From Commensalibacter sp963921845 (GTDB lineage: Bacteria > Pseudomonadota > Alphaproteobacteria > Acetobacterales > Acetobacteraceae), in assembly GCF_963921845.1 (NCBI RefSeq), contig NZ_CAWUGZ010000028.1, positions 1 through 44,666 on the forward strand: 44,666 nucleotides of DNA, given 5' to 3'. Shown here in pieces: positions 9,213-18,804 of this stretch (positions are counted from its first letter, which is position 1; every line of letters begins with the position of its first letter). The notes below the pieces were generated by a model. It ran no database searches, was not told where the DNA came from, and saw only the letters and a list, made by a program, of their open reading frames with translations. The position numbers were made by a program, and so were the translations under genes.

Positions 9213-9578
9213 ATGCAGGCTATTCTCAGCACTTATTTGCCCGTTCTTATTTTTGTTATTATTTCTTTGGGTATTGCCTGTACTATGCTTGGCACCGCTT
9301 TATTCTCTGCAAAACAAAACCCCTACGACGAAAAAATATATCCTTACGAATGTGGTTTTCCAGCGTTTGAAGATGCACGTCAAATATTTGACGTGCGTTA
9401 TTATTTAGTGGGAATTTTATTCATAATTTTTGATCTTGAAATGGTTTTTTTATTCCCATGGGCGATTACCCTTTCAAAAATAGGTGCATTTGGCTTTTTC
9501 TCAATGTTAATTTTTCTTGTCGTATTAACCATTGGATTTATTTACGAATGGTGTAAAGGGGCTCTAGAATGGGACTAA
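9213..9578 (+). CDS. nuoA: NADH-quinone oxidoreductase subunit A
   Basis: A small membrane subunit of complex I near the quinone site. Three hydrophobic segments (about 9-31, 63-83, 88-110) are separated by the conserved loop ECGFPAFEDAR and the VRYYLVGILFIIFDLEM signature. Length 121 is typical. First gene of the nuo operon; the 227 bases upstream, after tRNA-Asp, must hold the operon promoter, though I could not define it. An AAAGAG lies eight bases before the ATG. Confidence 0.95.
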   Translation: MQAILSTYLPVLIFVIISLGIACTMLGTALFSAKQNPYDEKIYPYECGFPAFEDARQIFDVRYYLVGILFIIFDLEMVFLFPWAITLSKIGAFGFFSMLIFLVVLTIGFIYEWCKGALEWD

Positions 9579-9638
9579 CGAGTTATCTACTTCAATTAAA
9601 AGAAAACTATCTCAAATGAATTTATAAAGGGCGTAAAC

Positions 9639-10202
9639 TTGACAAATGACGCTGACCAAGAGAAAATTTTTTGGAATAAAAATTCTTTAGAACCAAGTCA
9701 AGAGCAAGAAGCTGTAATAAAAGGCATTACAGGTGCTATGACAGATAAAGGATTTGTCGTTGCTAAACTTGATCAATTGATCAATTGGGGAAGGACGGGC
9801 AGTTTATGGCCAATGACTTTCGGTTTGGCATGTTGTGCAGTCGAAATGATTCATGCTTATATGCCGCGGTATGATCTAGATCGTATGGGGGTAGTGCCGA
9901 TGGGTTCACCTAGACAAGCCGATGTTATGATTGTTGCAGGTACGCTAACCCATAAAATGGCACCGGCTTTAAGGCGACTTTATGATCAAATGTCCGAACC
10001 ACGATGGGTAATTTCTATGGGATCTTGTGCTAATGGAGGGGGGTACTATCACTATTCTTATTCTGTCGTTAGAGGTTGCGATAAAATAGTACCTGTAGAT
10101 GTCTATGTTCCAGGATGCCCTCCAACTGCTGAAGCATTAGTTTACGGTATTATGTTATTGAAAAAAAAGATTCAACGTACAGGAACCGTCATTCGTGTCT
10201 AA
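9639..10202 (+). CDS. nuoB: NADH-quinone oxidoreductase subunit B (cluster N2)
   Basis: Peripheral-arm subunit carrying the terminal [4Fe-4S] cluster N2, which passes electrons to quinone. The ligands are visible as Cys65-Cys66 (GLACCAVEM), Cys130 (MGSCANGGG) and Cys160 (VPGCPP). Length 187. The start is a TTG at 9639 with AAAGGG at 9626-9631; the next in-frame ATG is at codon 34, too close to the conserved core, so the rare start seems real. It overlaps nuoC by eight bases. Confidence 0.94.
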   Translation: MTNDADQEKIFWNKNSLEPSQEQEAVIKGITGAMTDKGFVVAKLDQLINWGRTGSLWPMTFGLACCAVEMIHAYMPRYDLDRMGVVPMGSPRQADVMIVAGTLTHKMAPALRRLYDQMSEPRWVISMGSCANGGGYYHYSYSVVRGCDKIVPVDVYVPGCPPTAEALVYGIMLLKKKIQRTGTVIRV

Positions 10203-10833
10203 TTTGGAATTATGTATCACTTATCAAAATAAGTTTACTAAACTACAAAAAATAAGTTTTTTATTAAATACTGCTATAAAAGGTGTGATTAAAGCAGAGT
10301 TCGAACTTAACGAACTCGTAGTCACGGTTGAACTAAACGAATTGCTAAACCTACTTACTTTTTTAAAATTAAATCCTCAATGTCAATTCGAGCAACTTAT
10401 GGACGTTTGCGGGGTAGATTATCCAGAAAGAGAATTTCGCTTTAACGTCGTTTATAATTTACTATCCGTTTCCCTAAACCAGCGTATACGCGTTATTACT
10501 CAAACGGACGAAAATCGTGCCATTTGTTCTGTTCGATCACTATGGAAAAATGCAGATTGGTGGGAAAGGGAATGTTACGATATGTTTGGTATCCTTTTTT
10601 CAGGACAACCTGATCTTAGACGTATATTAACAGATTACGGATTTAATGGCCATCCTTTACGCAAAGATTTTCCTTTAACGGGATACGTTGAAGCACGTTA
10701 CGATGCGGATCAACATAGGGTGGTTTATGAACCTGTGTCTTTGACACAAGATATGCGTGATTTTGATTTTGACTCTCCGTGGGAAGGAATAATAACTTTA
10801 CCAGGAGACGAAAAAATTCATGATAAACGCTAG
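10195..10833 (+). CDS. nuoC: NADH-quinone oxidoreductase subunit C
   Basis: A 30-kDa-type peripheral subunit at the junction of the peripheral arm. Recognised by QLMDVCGVDYPERE, RFNVVYNLLS, the signature SLWKNADWWERECYDMFGI and the C-terminal GHPLRKDFPLTGY. Length 212. GTG start at 10195 overlaps nuoB by eight bases, with AGGAA about nine bases upstream, suggesting translational coupling. NuoC and NuoD are separate here, as usual in alphaproteobacteria, not fused as in enterobacteria. Confidence 0.94.
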   Translation: MSNLELCITYQNKFTKLQKISFLLNTAIKGVIKAEFELNELVVTVELNELLNLLTFLKLNPQCQFEQLMDVCGVDYPEREFRFNVVYNLLSVSLNQRIRVITQTDENRAICSVRSLWKNADWWERECYDMFGILFSGQPDLRRILTDYGFNGHPLRKDFPLTGYVEARYDADQHRVVYEPVSLTQDMRDFDFDSPWEGIITLPGDEKIHDKR

Positions 10834-10882
10834 AGTAAAGCCGTAATTGTTACAATTACTAAAGACGGCAAAAGGGTATTCG

Positions 10883-12133
10883 ATGAATACAAATTTGAAT
10901 AAGGGGTCTACAGATAAATCACAAAAGATCTTATCTGAGATTAAAAAAAATACTTTGAATTTTCTTGCAGGGGATTCACATACCGTAAACTTTGGCCCTC
11001 AACACCCTTCAGCTCACGGTGTTTTGCGTGTCGTGATGGAGCTAGAAGGTGAAGTTATAAAGCGTGCTACACCCCATATTGGATTACTGCATAGAGGAAC
11101 CGAAAAACTTTTAGAACATAAAGCGTACCATAAAGGGCTTCCCTATTTTGATAGACTAGATTACGCTTCCCCTATGTGTGAAGAGCATGCATTCGTATTA
11201 GCCACTGAAAAATTACTTCGCATAGACGTTCCAGAAAGAGGAAAATGGATCAGGGTCTTATTTGCTGAAATAACAAGGATTCTAAATCATCTCTTAAACG
11301 TTACAGCTATGGGATTAGATTGTGGAGCTATGACTCCTGCGCTTTGGGCATATGAAGAGCGAGAAAAACTCATGGAGTTTTATGAAGGTGTATCAGGCGC
11401 ACGGTTCCACGCTAATTATTTTAGGCATGGAGGCGTAAGTAAAGATTTACCTGCAGGGATGGAAGAAAAAATTGCCAGTTGGGTAAAGGCTTTCCCCAAA
11501 CTTATTGATGACATTGAAGGTCTTTTAACCAATAATCGCATTTGGAAACAACGAACCGTTGGCATTGGCGTTTGTACTTCTGAAGACGCTTTATCATGGG
11601 GGTTTTCAGGACCCTGTTTAAGAGCTTCCGGAGTTCCATGGGATCTAAGACGCTCACAGCCTTATGATAATTATGATAAAGTCGATTTCGCTGTTCCTGT
11701 TGCACGTCAAGGTGATTGTTATGATCGCTATCTAGTACGCATCGCTGAAATGAGAGAAAGCGCCAAAATTATTCAACAATGTTTGGATAAAATGCAACCT
11801 GGACCAATTAAAGTAGAAAATGACAAAATTTCCCCACCCAAAAGAGAACATATGAAGCAATCCATGGAGGCATTGATTAATTATTTTAAACTCTATAGTG
11901 GAGGATTTTATGTTCCTAGCGGGACAACGTATACGGCTGTAGAAAGCCCAAAAGGCGAATTTGGTGTATACCTTATTGCGGACGGAGGAACAAAACCCTA
12001 TCGTTGCAAAATACGCCCAACAGGTTTTTCCCACCTTCAAGCCTTAGACGAGCTTTCCCATAGACATATGCTTGCCGACATGGTCGCAATTATTGGTTCC
12101 TTGGACTTGGTTTTTGGTGAAGTGGATAGATAA
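10883..12133 (+). CDS. nuoD: NADH-quinone oxidoreductase subunit D
   Basis: A 49-kDa-type subunit, related to hydrogenase large subunits, that forms the quinone pocket with NuoB. Seen: NFGPQHPSAHGVLR, ATPHIGLLHRGTEKL, NHLLNVTAMGLDCGA, and the C-terminus DLVFGEVDR, all conserved. I start at ATG 10883 (416 residues), which has AAAGGG at 10871-10876, six bases upstream; the longer frame from 10847 begins with TTG and has no family support. The 25-residue lead before the conserved core is hydrophilic and somewhat longer than in many homologues. Confidence 0.95.
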   Translation: MNTNLNKGSTDKSQKILSEIKKNTLNFLAGDSHTVNFGPQHPSAHGVLRVVMELEGEVIKRATPHIGLLHRGTEKLLEHKAYHKGLPYFDRLDYASPMCEEHAFVLATEKLLRIDVPERGKWIRVLFAEITRILNHLLNVTAMGLDCGAMTPALWAYEEREKLMEFYEGVSGARFHANYFRHGGVSKDLPAGMEEKIASWVKAFPKLIDDIEGLLTNNRIWKQRTVGIGVCTSEDALSWGFSGPCLRASGVPWDLRRSQPYDNYDKVDFAVPVARQGDCYDRYLVRIAEMRESAKIIQQCLDKMQPGPIKVENDKISPPKREHMKQSMEALINYFKLYSGGFYVPSGTTYTAVESPKGEFGVYLIADGGTKPYRCKIRPTGFSHLQALDELSHRHMLADMVAIIGSLDLVFGEVDR

Positions 12134-12139
12134 AGTACT

Positions 12140-12766
12140 ATGTCACATAAAAAAAATATTGAGCAACCCCTAAGCTTTGCTTTCGATGAAGAAAGCACAA
12201 TACAAATAACTCAAACGCTTAGCAAATATCCCCCTGAACGCAAAGCAAGCGCTGTAATCCCTTTGCTCTATTTAGTACAAAACCAATTGAAAAGAAAAAC
12301 AGATAGCGCTTGGATACCTAAAGTAGCACTTGCTGAAGTAGCCCGCATTCTTGAAATACCCGTATCAAGGGTATACGAAATTGCTACGTTCTACTCAATG
12401 TTTAATTTAGAACCCATCGGGAAATACCATTTGCAAATCTGTGGGACAACACCCTGTTGGTTGAGAGGCTCTGACGATATTTTTGAGGCCTGTAAAAAAG
12501 CAACAGGTATAAAAAATATAGGTGAAACCAGCGACGACGGGTTGTTCACCCTTTCGGAAGTGGAATGCCTAGGGGCGTGTGCAAACGCACCTATTCTTCA
12601 AGTTGATCATGATTACTATGAAGATATGACTGCTGAGATTACTGTTGAATTAATTAATTTACTTCGGCAGGGGAAAAGACCTCCACCAGGTTCAATGGCG
12701 GGAAGATGCAATTCTGCCCCTTCAAATACTGAAGCCCCTATTACTGAGGTCAAAAATGTTAAGTAG
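12140..12766 (+). CDS. nuoE: NADH-quinone oxidoreductase subunit E
   Basis: A 24-kDa-type subunit with the [2Fe-2S] cluster N1a in a thioredoxin-like fold, part of the NADH dehydrogenase tip with NuoF. Ligands Cys101 and Cys106 (CGTTPC), Cys143 and Cys147 (ECLGAC) are all present. Length 208 includes a proline/serine-rich tail from about 175, common in alphaproteobacteria. Its end overlaps the nuoF start by 11 bases. Confidence 0.95.
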   Translation: MSHKKNIEQPLSFAFDEESTIQITQTLSKYPPERKASAVIPLLYLVQNQLKRKTDSAWIPKVALAEVARILEIPVSRVYEIATFYSMFNLEPIGKYHLQICGTTPCWLRGSDDIFEACKKATGIKNIGETSDDGLFTLSEVECLGACANAPILQVDHDYYEDMTAEITVELINLLRQGKRPPPGSMAGRCNSAPSNTEAPITEVKNVK

Positions 12767-14078
12767 TCAAGATCGAATCTTTCTTAATCTTTATGGACAA
12801 AAAGATTGGAAATTAGAAGGTGCTAAAAAAAGAGGGGATTGGAATAACACTAAAGCTATCTTAGATCTTGGTCGAGACGCTATCATTAAAACGGTTATAG
12901 ATTCAGGACTCAGAGGCCGTGGAGGCGCTGGTTTCTCCACCGGTTTAAAATGGTCTTTCATGCCTAAACAACAAGGAGAATTACCTCATTATCTTGTAGT
13001 TAATGGAGATGAGTCAGAACCAGGAACCTGCAAAGACCGTGAAATCTTAAGGCATGAGCCTCATAAAATCATCGAAGGTGCATTAATTGCGTCGTTTGCC
13101 ATTGGCGCACACACCGCTTATATTTACATTCGAGGCGAATATTATAACGAAGCCAACCATCTACAAATAGCGATTGATGAAGCGTATGAAGCAGGGTTGA
13201 TAGGTAAAAACGCTTGCGAAAGTGGGTGGGATTTTGATTTTCATATCCACAGAGGAGCTGGAGCTTATATTTGCGGTGAAGAAACTGCACAACTTGAGAG
13301 TTTAGAGGGTAAAAAAGGTGAACCAAGATTAAAGCCTCCTTTCCCCGCAAACAAAGGACTTTATGGATGTCCAACAACCATTAACAACGTCGAAAGTATT
13401 TCGGTTACACCCACCATTTTGAGGCGAGGTTCTTCTTGGTTCAACGGTATTGGCAGAGCCAATAATACAGGTCCTAAATTAATGACGCTTTCAGGTCATA
13501 TACAAACCCCTTGTGTTTTTGAAGAAGCTTTAGGATTGCCGTTAAAAGAAATTATTGAAACCCATGGTGGAGGGGTAAGAGGAGGGTGGGACAATTTACT
13601 CGCTGTCATCCCAGGTGGGACATCCATGCCCCTCCTTAATAAAGAAACCTGTGAAACAGCCATCATGGATTTCGATGGTTTGCGTAGCGCTGGTTCCAAT
13701 TTAGGTACTGCTGCAATTATTGTTATGGATAAATCTACAGACATTATTAAAGCAATGACAAGAATAGCCCAATTTTATAAACATGAAAGTTGTGGGCAAT
13801 GTACTCCCTGCCGCGAAGGATCTGCTTGGGTTCTTAAAGTCATGAGACGTATGACAGAGGGAAATGCTGAAATTGATGAAATTGATATGTTAATGGATGT
13901 AACTGGACAGATTGAAAATACAACGATTTGTGCTATGGGTATGTCTATATCTTGGCCGATACAATCCTTGATTCGTAATTTTCGACCTCTGATGGAAAAA
14001 AGACTAATGGATTACAAAACTACACATGGTGGCACGTCCTTAATTCAAATACCCAAAGAAGCAATGGTTGGAACATAG
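12756..14078 (+). CDS. nuoF: NADH-quinone oxidoreductase subunit F (NADH/FMN binding)
   Basis: A 51-kDa-type subunit that oxidises NADH through FMN and cluster N3. Motifs: glycine-rich NADH loop GRGGAGFSTGLKW near residue 50, FMN-binding GDESEPGTCKDREIL, GAYICGEETAQLESLEG, and N3 ligands Cys346, Cys349, Cys352 (ESCGQCTPCREG) and Cys392 (TTICAMG). Length 440. It starts inside the end of nuoE at ATG 12756, with GAGGT upstream, consistent with coupled translation. Confidence 0.96.
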   Translation: MLSSQDRIFLNLYGQKDWKLEGAKKRGDWNNTKAILDLGRDAIIKTVIDSGLRGRGGAGFSTGLKWSFMPKQQGELPHYLVVNGDESEPGTCKDREILRHEPHKIIEGALIASFAIGAHTAYIYIRGEYYNEANHLQIAIDEAYEAGLIGKNACESGWDFDFHIHRGAGAYICGEETAQLESLEGKKGEPRLKPPFPANKGLYGCPTTINNVESISVTPTILRRGSSWFNGIGRANNTGPKLMTLSGHIQTPCVFEEALGLPLKEIIETHGGGVRGGWDNLLAVIPGGTSMPLLNKETCETAIMDFDGLRSAGSNLGTAAIIVMDKSTDIIKAMTRIAQFYKHESCGQCTPCREGSAWVLKVMRRMTEGNAEIDEIDMLMDVTGQIENTTICAMGMSISWPIQSLIRNFRPLMEKRLMDYKTTHGGTSLIQIPKEAMVGT

Positions 14079-14088
14079 GGATATTTTT

Positions 14089-16152
14089 ATGGTAAAAGTT
14101 ACTGTGGATGACATACCTATTACGGTTCCAGAAGGTTCATCTGTGTTACAAGCTTGCGAATTGGCTGGCAAGGAAATACCTCGTTTTTGCTATCACGAAA
14201 AATTATCCGTCGCTGGCAACTGCAGGATGTGTATTGTTGAAATAACTGGTTCTCGTAAACCTTTGGTATCTTCTTGTTCTCAACCCGTTACAGAAGGCAT
14301 GCAAGTTAAAACAGATACTGAAATTGTACGCGCTGCACGCAGAAGTACAATGGAACTTTTACTTATAAATCATCCATTAGATTGTCCCATATGCGATCAA
14401 GGTGGCGAATGCGATTTACAAGATCAAGCTGTTGCCTATGGAAGATCGTGTTCACGTTTTAAAGACGGGAAACGTGCGGTTACAGATAAATATCTTGGTC
14501 CTCTAATACGCACTTCAATGACACGATGTATACAATGCACGCGCTGTATACGATTTACTAGTGAAATTACCGGTACGGCAGAGTTAGGAGGGCTTAACAG
14601 AGGGACTGACCTAGAAATTGCCCCTTACATTGAACAAGCCATGGATACCGAACTTTCGGGTAATTTAATTGATATATGTCCTGTTGGGGCACTTACTTCC
14701 AAACCGACTAGTTTTCATTTTCGCTCTTGGGAGCTTAAAACTACGCAATCAATAGACATTCACGATGCTACAGGATCGAACATTTTGTTGCAAATTCGCG
14801 GCAATGAAATTATGCGAATTCTTCCTAAGCGTAACGACCTCGTTAATGAACAATGGCTGTCAGATAAAGGACGCTTTTCACTTGATGGATTAAAAAAAGG
14901 AAGACTTGATAAGCCATGGATCCGTCAAGGCAAAAATTTAATCCAAACGTCATGGCCAGAGGCAATAGAACATTTAGGACAAAAACTTAAAACTGTAAAA
15001 GCTGAGCGAATAGGGGCCATCGCAGGCGATCTTTGTGATGCAGAAAGCATGTTATCTTTAAAAATCCTTTTGAATCAATTGGGTTGTTATAACATTGATT
15101 GCCGACAAGATGGAGCGTATTATGACTCTTCCGAACGATGGAGGTATTTGTTTAATACAACCATATCAGGAATTGAAAAGGCAGATGCTTTACTGATCGT
15201 GGGTTCATTTCCTCGCTATGAGTCTCCAACTATTAATGCAAGAATACGTAAACGGTGGCTTTCGTTAACTGAAGAATTTCCCATTGCCTACATTGGTGAT
15301 CTGCCTACTGATCCAACGTATAAAATCAATTATTTAGGCAATGATCCAGCGATTATAAACGATCTACTTCAAGGTCAAAATGCTTTTACTGATGTGCTTG
15401 TAAAGGCAAAACGACCTATGATTCTTATTGGGCATAGTATTTTAACGCGAAACGATTCACCTTCACTTTTCCATATGTTATTGCAACTTGCTGACCAAAT
15501 TGGGGCATTAAACAGTCAATGGAACGGTGTAAATATTTTACATACTTCTGCATCGAGGGTAGCTGGGATAGACTTAGGGTTAATACCCGATGAAAATCAT
15601 TTGGATACTCATTCCATGATAGAAGGGAACGTTGATCTTTTATGGTTACTCGGAGCTGACGAATTAAATCTTGAAAATTTACCTCAAGAATGTTTTCTTG
15701 TTTATCAAGGACACCATGGAGAAAAAGCAGCTGCTAGAGCGGACATTATTTTGCCAGCACCTGCTTATACTGAAAAGTCAGGAATATACACAAATACAGA
15801 AGGCCGTATTCAAAAAAGTTTTAGAGCTATTTTCCCCCTTGGTGAAGCAAAAGAAGAATGGCTAAGTCTATTGGAAATTGGCCGTTATTTAAACCTTGAT
15901 ATGCCATTTATAGATCTTGATAGTTTAAGAAATTACATGGCAGACGTTAATCCCGTCTATCAATCTTTGGGTTTGATGAATTCAGAAAAAGAAAACTTCA
16001 CGATTGAAAAAAGAAAAAATGATTTTGAAAATCAACGCTTTACATCCGTAATTTCAGATTATTTCTTAACAAATTCTATTAATAGAGCCAGCCCGACTAT
16101 GAACGAATGTTCTTTACTACGTCGATCTTCTTCATTGAAAGTAACTGAGTAA
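14089..16152 (+). CDS. nuoG: NADH-quinone oxidoreductase subunit G
   Basis: A 75-kDa-type subunit carrying several Fe-S clusters that relay electrons from NuoF. The N-terminal [2Fe-2S] domain begins with VKVTVDDIPITVPEG and shows Cys34, Cys45 and Cys48 (NCRMC). The HPLDCPICDQGGECDLQD and RCIQCTRCIRF clusters follow, then a molybdopterin-like domain without cofactor. The terminal TMNEC motif is typical of alphaproteobacteria. I start at ATG 14089 (687 residues), after ATAGGG at 14075-14080; the longer TTG frame from 14068 overlaps nuoF and lacks family support. Confidence 0.95.
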   Translation: MVKVTVDDIPITVPEGSSVLQACELAGKEIPRFCYHEKLSVAGNCRMCIVEITGSRKPLVSSCSQPVTEGMQVKTDTEIVRAARRSTMELLLINHPLDCPICDQGGECDLQDQAVAYGRSCSRFKDGKRAVTDKYLGPLIRTSMTRCIQCTRCIRFTSEITGTAELGGLNRGTDLEIAPYIEQAMDTELSGNLIDICPVGALTSKPTSFHFRSWELKTTQSIDIHDATGSNILLQIRGNEIMRILPKRNDLVNEQWLSDKGRFSLDGLKKGRLDKPWIRQGKNLIQTSWPEAIEHLGQKLKTVKAERIGAIAGDLCDAESMLSLKILLNQLGCYNIDCRQDGAYYDSSERWRYLFNTTISGIEKADALLIVGSFPRYESPTINARIRKRWLSLTEEFPIAYIGDLPTDPTYKINYLGNDPAIINDLLQGQNAFTDVLVKAKRPMILIGHSILTRNDSPSLFHMLLQLADQIGALNSQWNGVNILHTSASRVAGIDLGLIPDENHLDTHSMIEGNVDLLWLLGADELNLENLPQECFLVYQGHHGEKAAARADIILPAPAYTEKSGIYTNTEGRIQKSFRAIFPLGEAKEEWLSLLEIGRYLNLDMPFIDLDSLRNYMADVNPVYQSLGLMNSEKENFTIEKRKNDFENQRFTSVISDYFLTNSINRASPTMNECSLLRRSSSLKVTE

Positions 16153-16157
16153 ACAAA

Positions 16158-17183
16158 ATGGAACATTTCTTTTACCATACAACCATGGGTTCAATCCTCT
16201 TTATTATTATTAAAACCTTGGCTGTGTTGGTACCTTTTTTGATCGGAATAGCTTACTTAACGTGGATTGAGCGTAAAATTCTTGCAGCGATTATGTTACG
16301 CAAAGGACCTAACGTTGTAGGTCCTTTCGGGTTACTACAGCCTTTTGCTGACGCCATTAAAATGATATTTAAAGAAACCATCATACCCGCTAGAGCTAAC
16401 CGAATTATCTTTTTTTTAGCACCTATTATTGGTTTTACCCTAAGTATGGCTGCTTGGGCAGTTATCCCTACCCATGATGGATGGGCTGTAGCTAATCTGA
16501 ACATAGGGGTTTTGTATTTACTGGCTATATCATCTTTAAGCGTTTACGCAACATTACTCGCAGGTTGGGCTTCCAATTCAAAATATTCTTTACTAGGAGC
16601 CATGAGAGCAACCGCACAAATGATTTCCTACGAAGTTTCTATAGGGCTTGTCATTGTTTCCGTTTTATTAATCGCTGGAAGTGCCAATCTAAACGATATC
16701 GTCCTAGCACAGAAAAACGTTTGGTTTTTCTTACCGCTTTTCCCTATGTTTATCATTTTTTTTATATCTAGTTTAGCAGAGACCAACCGCGCGCCTTTTG
16801 ATTTCGCTGTAGGGGAGAGCGAACTGGTTGCGGGTTTTTTTGTTGAGTACTCTTCAATGGCTTTTGGACTTTTTTTTCTTGCAGAATACGGAAATATGAT
16901 TTTGATGTCTGCCTTCATCAGCATATTATTCTTAGGAGGATGGTTACCTCCTTTTGAGCTAGTTCCCTTTACATGGATACCCGCTCCTTTTTGGTTAATT
17001 TTGAAAATTCTTTTCTGTTTGTTTTGCTTTATTTGGGTTAGAAGCGCTTTTCCTAGATACCGTTATGATCAACTTATGAGATTGGGATGGAAAGTTTTTT
17101 TACCATTTTCTTTAGTTTGGGTTGTACTGACGGCGGGTTTTTTAATGCTCACCAAACTTGGTATTTATGGAGGGGTAGGGTAA
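16158..17183 (+). CDS. nuoH: NADH-quinone oxidoreductase subunit H
   Basis: A membrane subunit linking the quinone pocket to the proton-pumping arm. About eight hydrophobic segments; conserved GPNVVGPFGLLQPFADAIK in the first cytoplasmic loop and ETNRAPFDFAVGESELVAGF in the later loop carrying charged residues of the quinone channel. Length 341, typical. Five bases after nuoG and one base before the nuoI ATG. Confidence 0.96.
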   Translation: MEHFFYHTTMGSILFIIIKTLAVLVPFLIGIAYLTWIERKILAAIMLRKGPNVVGPFGLLQPFADAIKMIFKETIIPARANRIIFFLAPIIGFTLSMAAWAVIPTHDGWAVANLNIGVLYLLAISSLSVYATLLAGWASNSKYSLLGAMRATAQMISYEVSIGLVIVSVLLIAGSANLNDIVLAQKNVWFFLPLFPMFIIFFISSLAETNRAPFDFAVGESELVAGFFVEYSSMAFGLFFLAEYGNMILMSAFISILFLGGWLPPFELVPFTWIPAPFWLILKILFCLFCFIWVRSAFPRYRYDQLMRLGWKVFLPFSLVWVVLTAGFLMLTKLGIYGGVG

Positions 17184-17184
17184 A

Positions 17185-17673
17185 ATGGGCATAATCCAAA
17201 AGACAACTCGTTCCCTTATGCTTTCCGAACTTATTGCGGGTCTAGGCATTACGTTACGCTATTTTTTCAAACCTAAAGCAACTATTAATTACCCTTATGA
17301 AAAAAGTCCCCTTTCGCCTCGTTTCAGAGGCGAACATGCTTTGAGACGTTATGGTAACGGAGAGGAACGCTGTATCGCTTGTAAATTATGTGAAGCCACA
17401 TGTCCTGCTGAGGCCATTACCATAGAAGCAGAGCCCCGAGAAGATGGCTCAAGAAGAACGACACGCTACGATATTGATATGACAAAATGTATCTATTGTG
17501 GATTATGCCAAGAAGCATGTCCTGTCGATGCTATTGTTCAAGGACCAAATTACGAATATGCCACTGAAACCCGAGAAGAATTAATGTATAATAAGGAAAA
17601 ACTGCTTTCGAATGGGGATCAATGGGAAACAGCAATTGCACTAAGGCTTAAACAAGATGCACCTTATCGCTGA
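17185..17673 (+). CDS. nuoI: NADH-quinone oxidoreductase subunit I (2 x [4Fe-4S])
   Basis: TYKY-type subunit carrying clusters N6a and N6b on the way to N2. Two ferredoxin motifs: CIACKLCEATCP at 63-74 and CIYCGLCQEACP at 102-113. Length 162. The N-terminal YFFKPKATINYP and C-terminal LRLKQDAPYR are family hallmarks. A 78-base gap with small inverted repeats follows before nuoJ, the largest gap after nuoB inside the operon. Confidence 0.96.
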   Translation: MGIIQKTTRSLMLSELIAGLGITLRYFFKPKATINYPYEKSPLSPRFRGEHALRRYGNGEERCIACKLCEATCPAEAITIEAEPREDGSRRTTRYDIDMTKCIYCGLCQEACPVDAIVQGPNYEYATETREELMYNKEKLLSNGDQWETAIALRLKQDAPYR

Positions 17674-17738
17674 GTTTTTTTTAACCATTACGTATAAGTT
17701 TTTAAAATGCTTACCTGAAAGCATAAGAGTTTCTCAGC
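17669..17738. repeat. Nested small inverted repeats in the nuoI-nuoJ gap
   Basis: Outer arms GCTGAG (17669-17674, overlapping the nuoI stop) and CTCAGC (17733-17738) enclose an inner ATGCTT/AAGCAT stem. The arms are short, so this is a weak call. It could be an intercistronic RNA structure in the nuo message. Confidence 0.3.
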
Positions 17739-17751
17739 AAGGAATAGGACA

Positions 17752-18483
17752 ATGACTCCTATCATTCTTTTTTATCTATTCGCAACTATTATGCTCTTAT
17801 CAGCTTTAATGGTCATTTTTGCCAAAAATCCGGTTCACTCAGCTTTATTTTTAATTTTAACATTCTGTAATGCAGCCGGTCTTTTTTTACTTGCTGGTGC
17901 AGAATTTCTAGCAATTTTATTAGTGGCAATATACGCTGGTGCTGTAATGGTTTTGTTTTTATTCGTTGTCATGACCATGCAAACAAATTTAGTGCAACTT
18001 AAACAAGGACTACGACATCACGCTTTGCTAGGTGTTGCTACTGCATTTGTTTTAGTGATTGAACTTAGTATCGCTTCAATGACTTGGCATAATAATTTAT
18101 CTATCATTTCAACCCAGACAGGACAATTGCCTTCACTTTCCAATACTCAAATGCTTGGGCTTCTTATTTACACCCATTATATATTTTTATTTCAAATCAG
18201 CGGGTTAATTTTATTGGTAGCAATAGTGGGTGCTATAGTGCTAACGCTTCGTAAACGATCGGAAAATCGTAGACAAGATATTGATAAACAACATCAAAGA
18301 AATCCCAGCGAAACTTTAGAATTGCGCTCTATCGAACTTCATAAAGGAACAAACGCGTTAGGGGGTTTTATACGACCCAAAAAGAGTTACTTTGAAACCG
18401 CACAAAACAATTCGTTTGGTCCAAAACCTGGCGACAAGACTGACATTCATGAACAAAGAACAAAAACGGACCATTCAACATGA
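17752..18483 (+). CDS. nuoJ: NADH-quinone oxidoreductase subunit J, with extended tail
   Basis: Membrane subunit of complex I with about five transmembrane segments, conserved AKNPVHSALFLI and AEFLAILLVAIYAGAVMVLFLFVV. The part after the last helix (about 170-200) matches the usual alphaproteobacterial end. A further stretch of roughly 40 hydrophilic residues (about 203-243, rich in K, D, N, T) extends beyond where homologues normally stop near 200. Start ATG 17752 follows AAGGAATAGG. Overlaps nuoK by four bases (ATGA). Confidence 0.93.
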   Translation: MTPIILFYLFATIMLLSALMVIFAKNPVHSALFLILTFCNAAGLFLLAGAEFLAILLVAIYAGAVMVLFLFVVMTMQTNLVQLKQGLRHHALLGVATAFVLVIELSIASMTWHNNLSIISTQTGQLPSLSNTQMLGLLIYTHYIFLFQISGLILLVAIVGAIVLTLRKRSENRRQDIDKQHQRNPSETLELRSIELHKGTNALGGFIRPKKSYFETAQNNSFGPKPGDKTDIHEQRTKTDHST

Positions 18484-18800
18484 ATATTTTAGAAACAATT
18501 GGTGTCGCTCCCTTTATGATTGTAAGTAGTATACTTTTTACAATTGGGCTTGTTGGAATTTTTGCAACTAAAAAAAATCTAATCACAATTTTGATGTCTA
18601 TAGAATTGATGTTATTAGCTGCAAACTTAAATTTAATAGCTTTTTCTTCGGCCTATTCCAATATAACGGGTCAAATAATGGTTATGTTTAGTTTAACAAT
18701 TGCGGCAGCGGAATCTGCGATAGGTTTAGCGATCATTACAGTGTATCATAGGAATAGGCACTCTATAGAAGTTCGTAAAACAACGATGATGAAAGGCTAA
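18480..18800 (+). CDS. nuoK: NADH-quinone oxidoreductase subunit K
   Basis: A three-helix membrane subunit homologous to MrpC. Conserved LMSIELMLLAANLN carries the membrane glutamate (GIFATKKNLITILMSIE) involved in proton transfer, and AAAESAIGLAI holds the second. Length 106, slightly longer than the usual 101-102. Starts within the nuoJ stop codon, indicating coupling. Confidence 0.95.
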   Translation: MNILETIGVAPFMIVSSILFTIGLVGIFATKKNLITILMSIELMLLAANLNLIAFSSAYSNITGQIMVMFSLTIAAAESAIGLAIITVYHRNRHSIEVRKTTMMKG

Positions 18801-18804
18801 TCCG

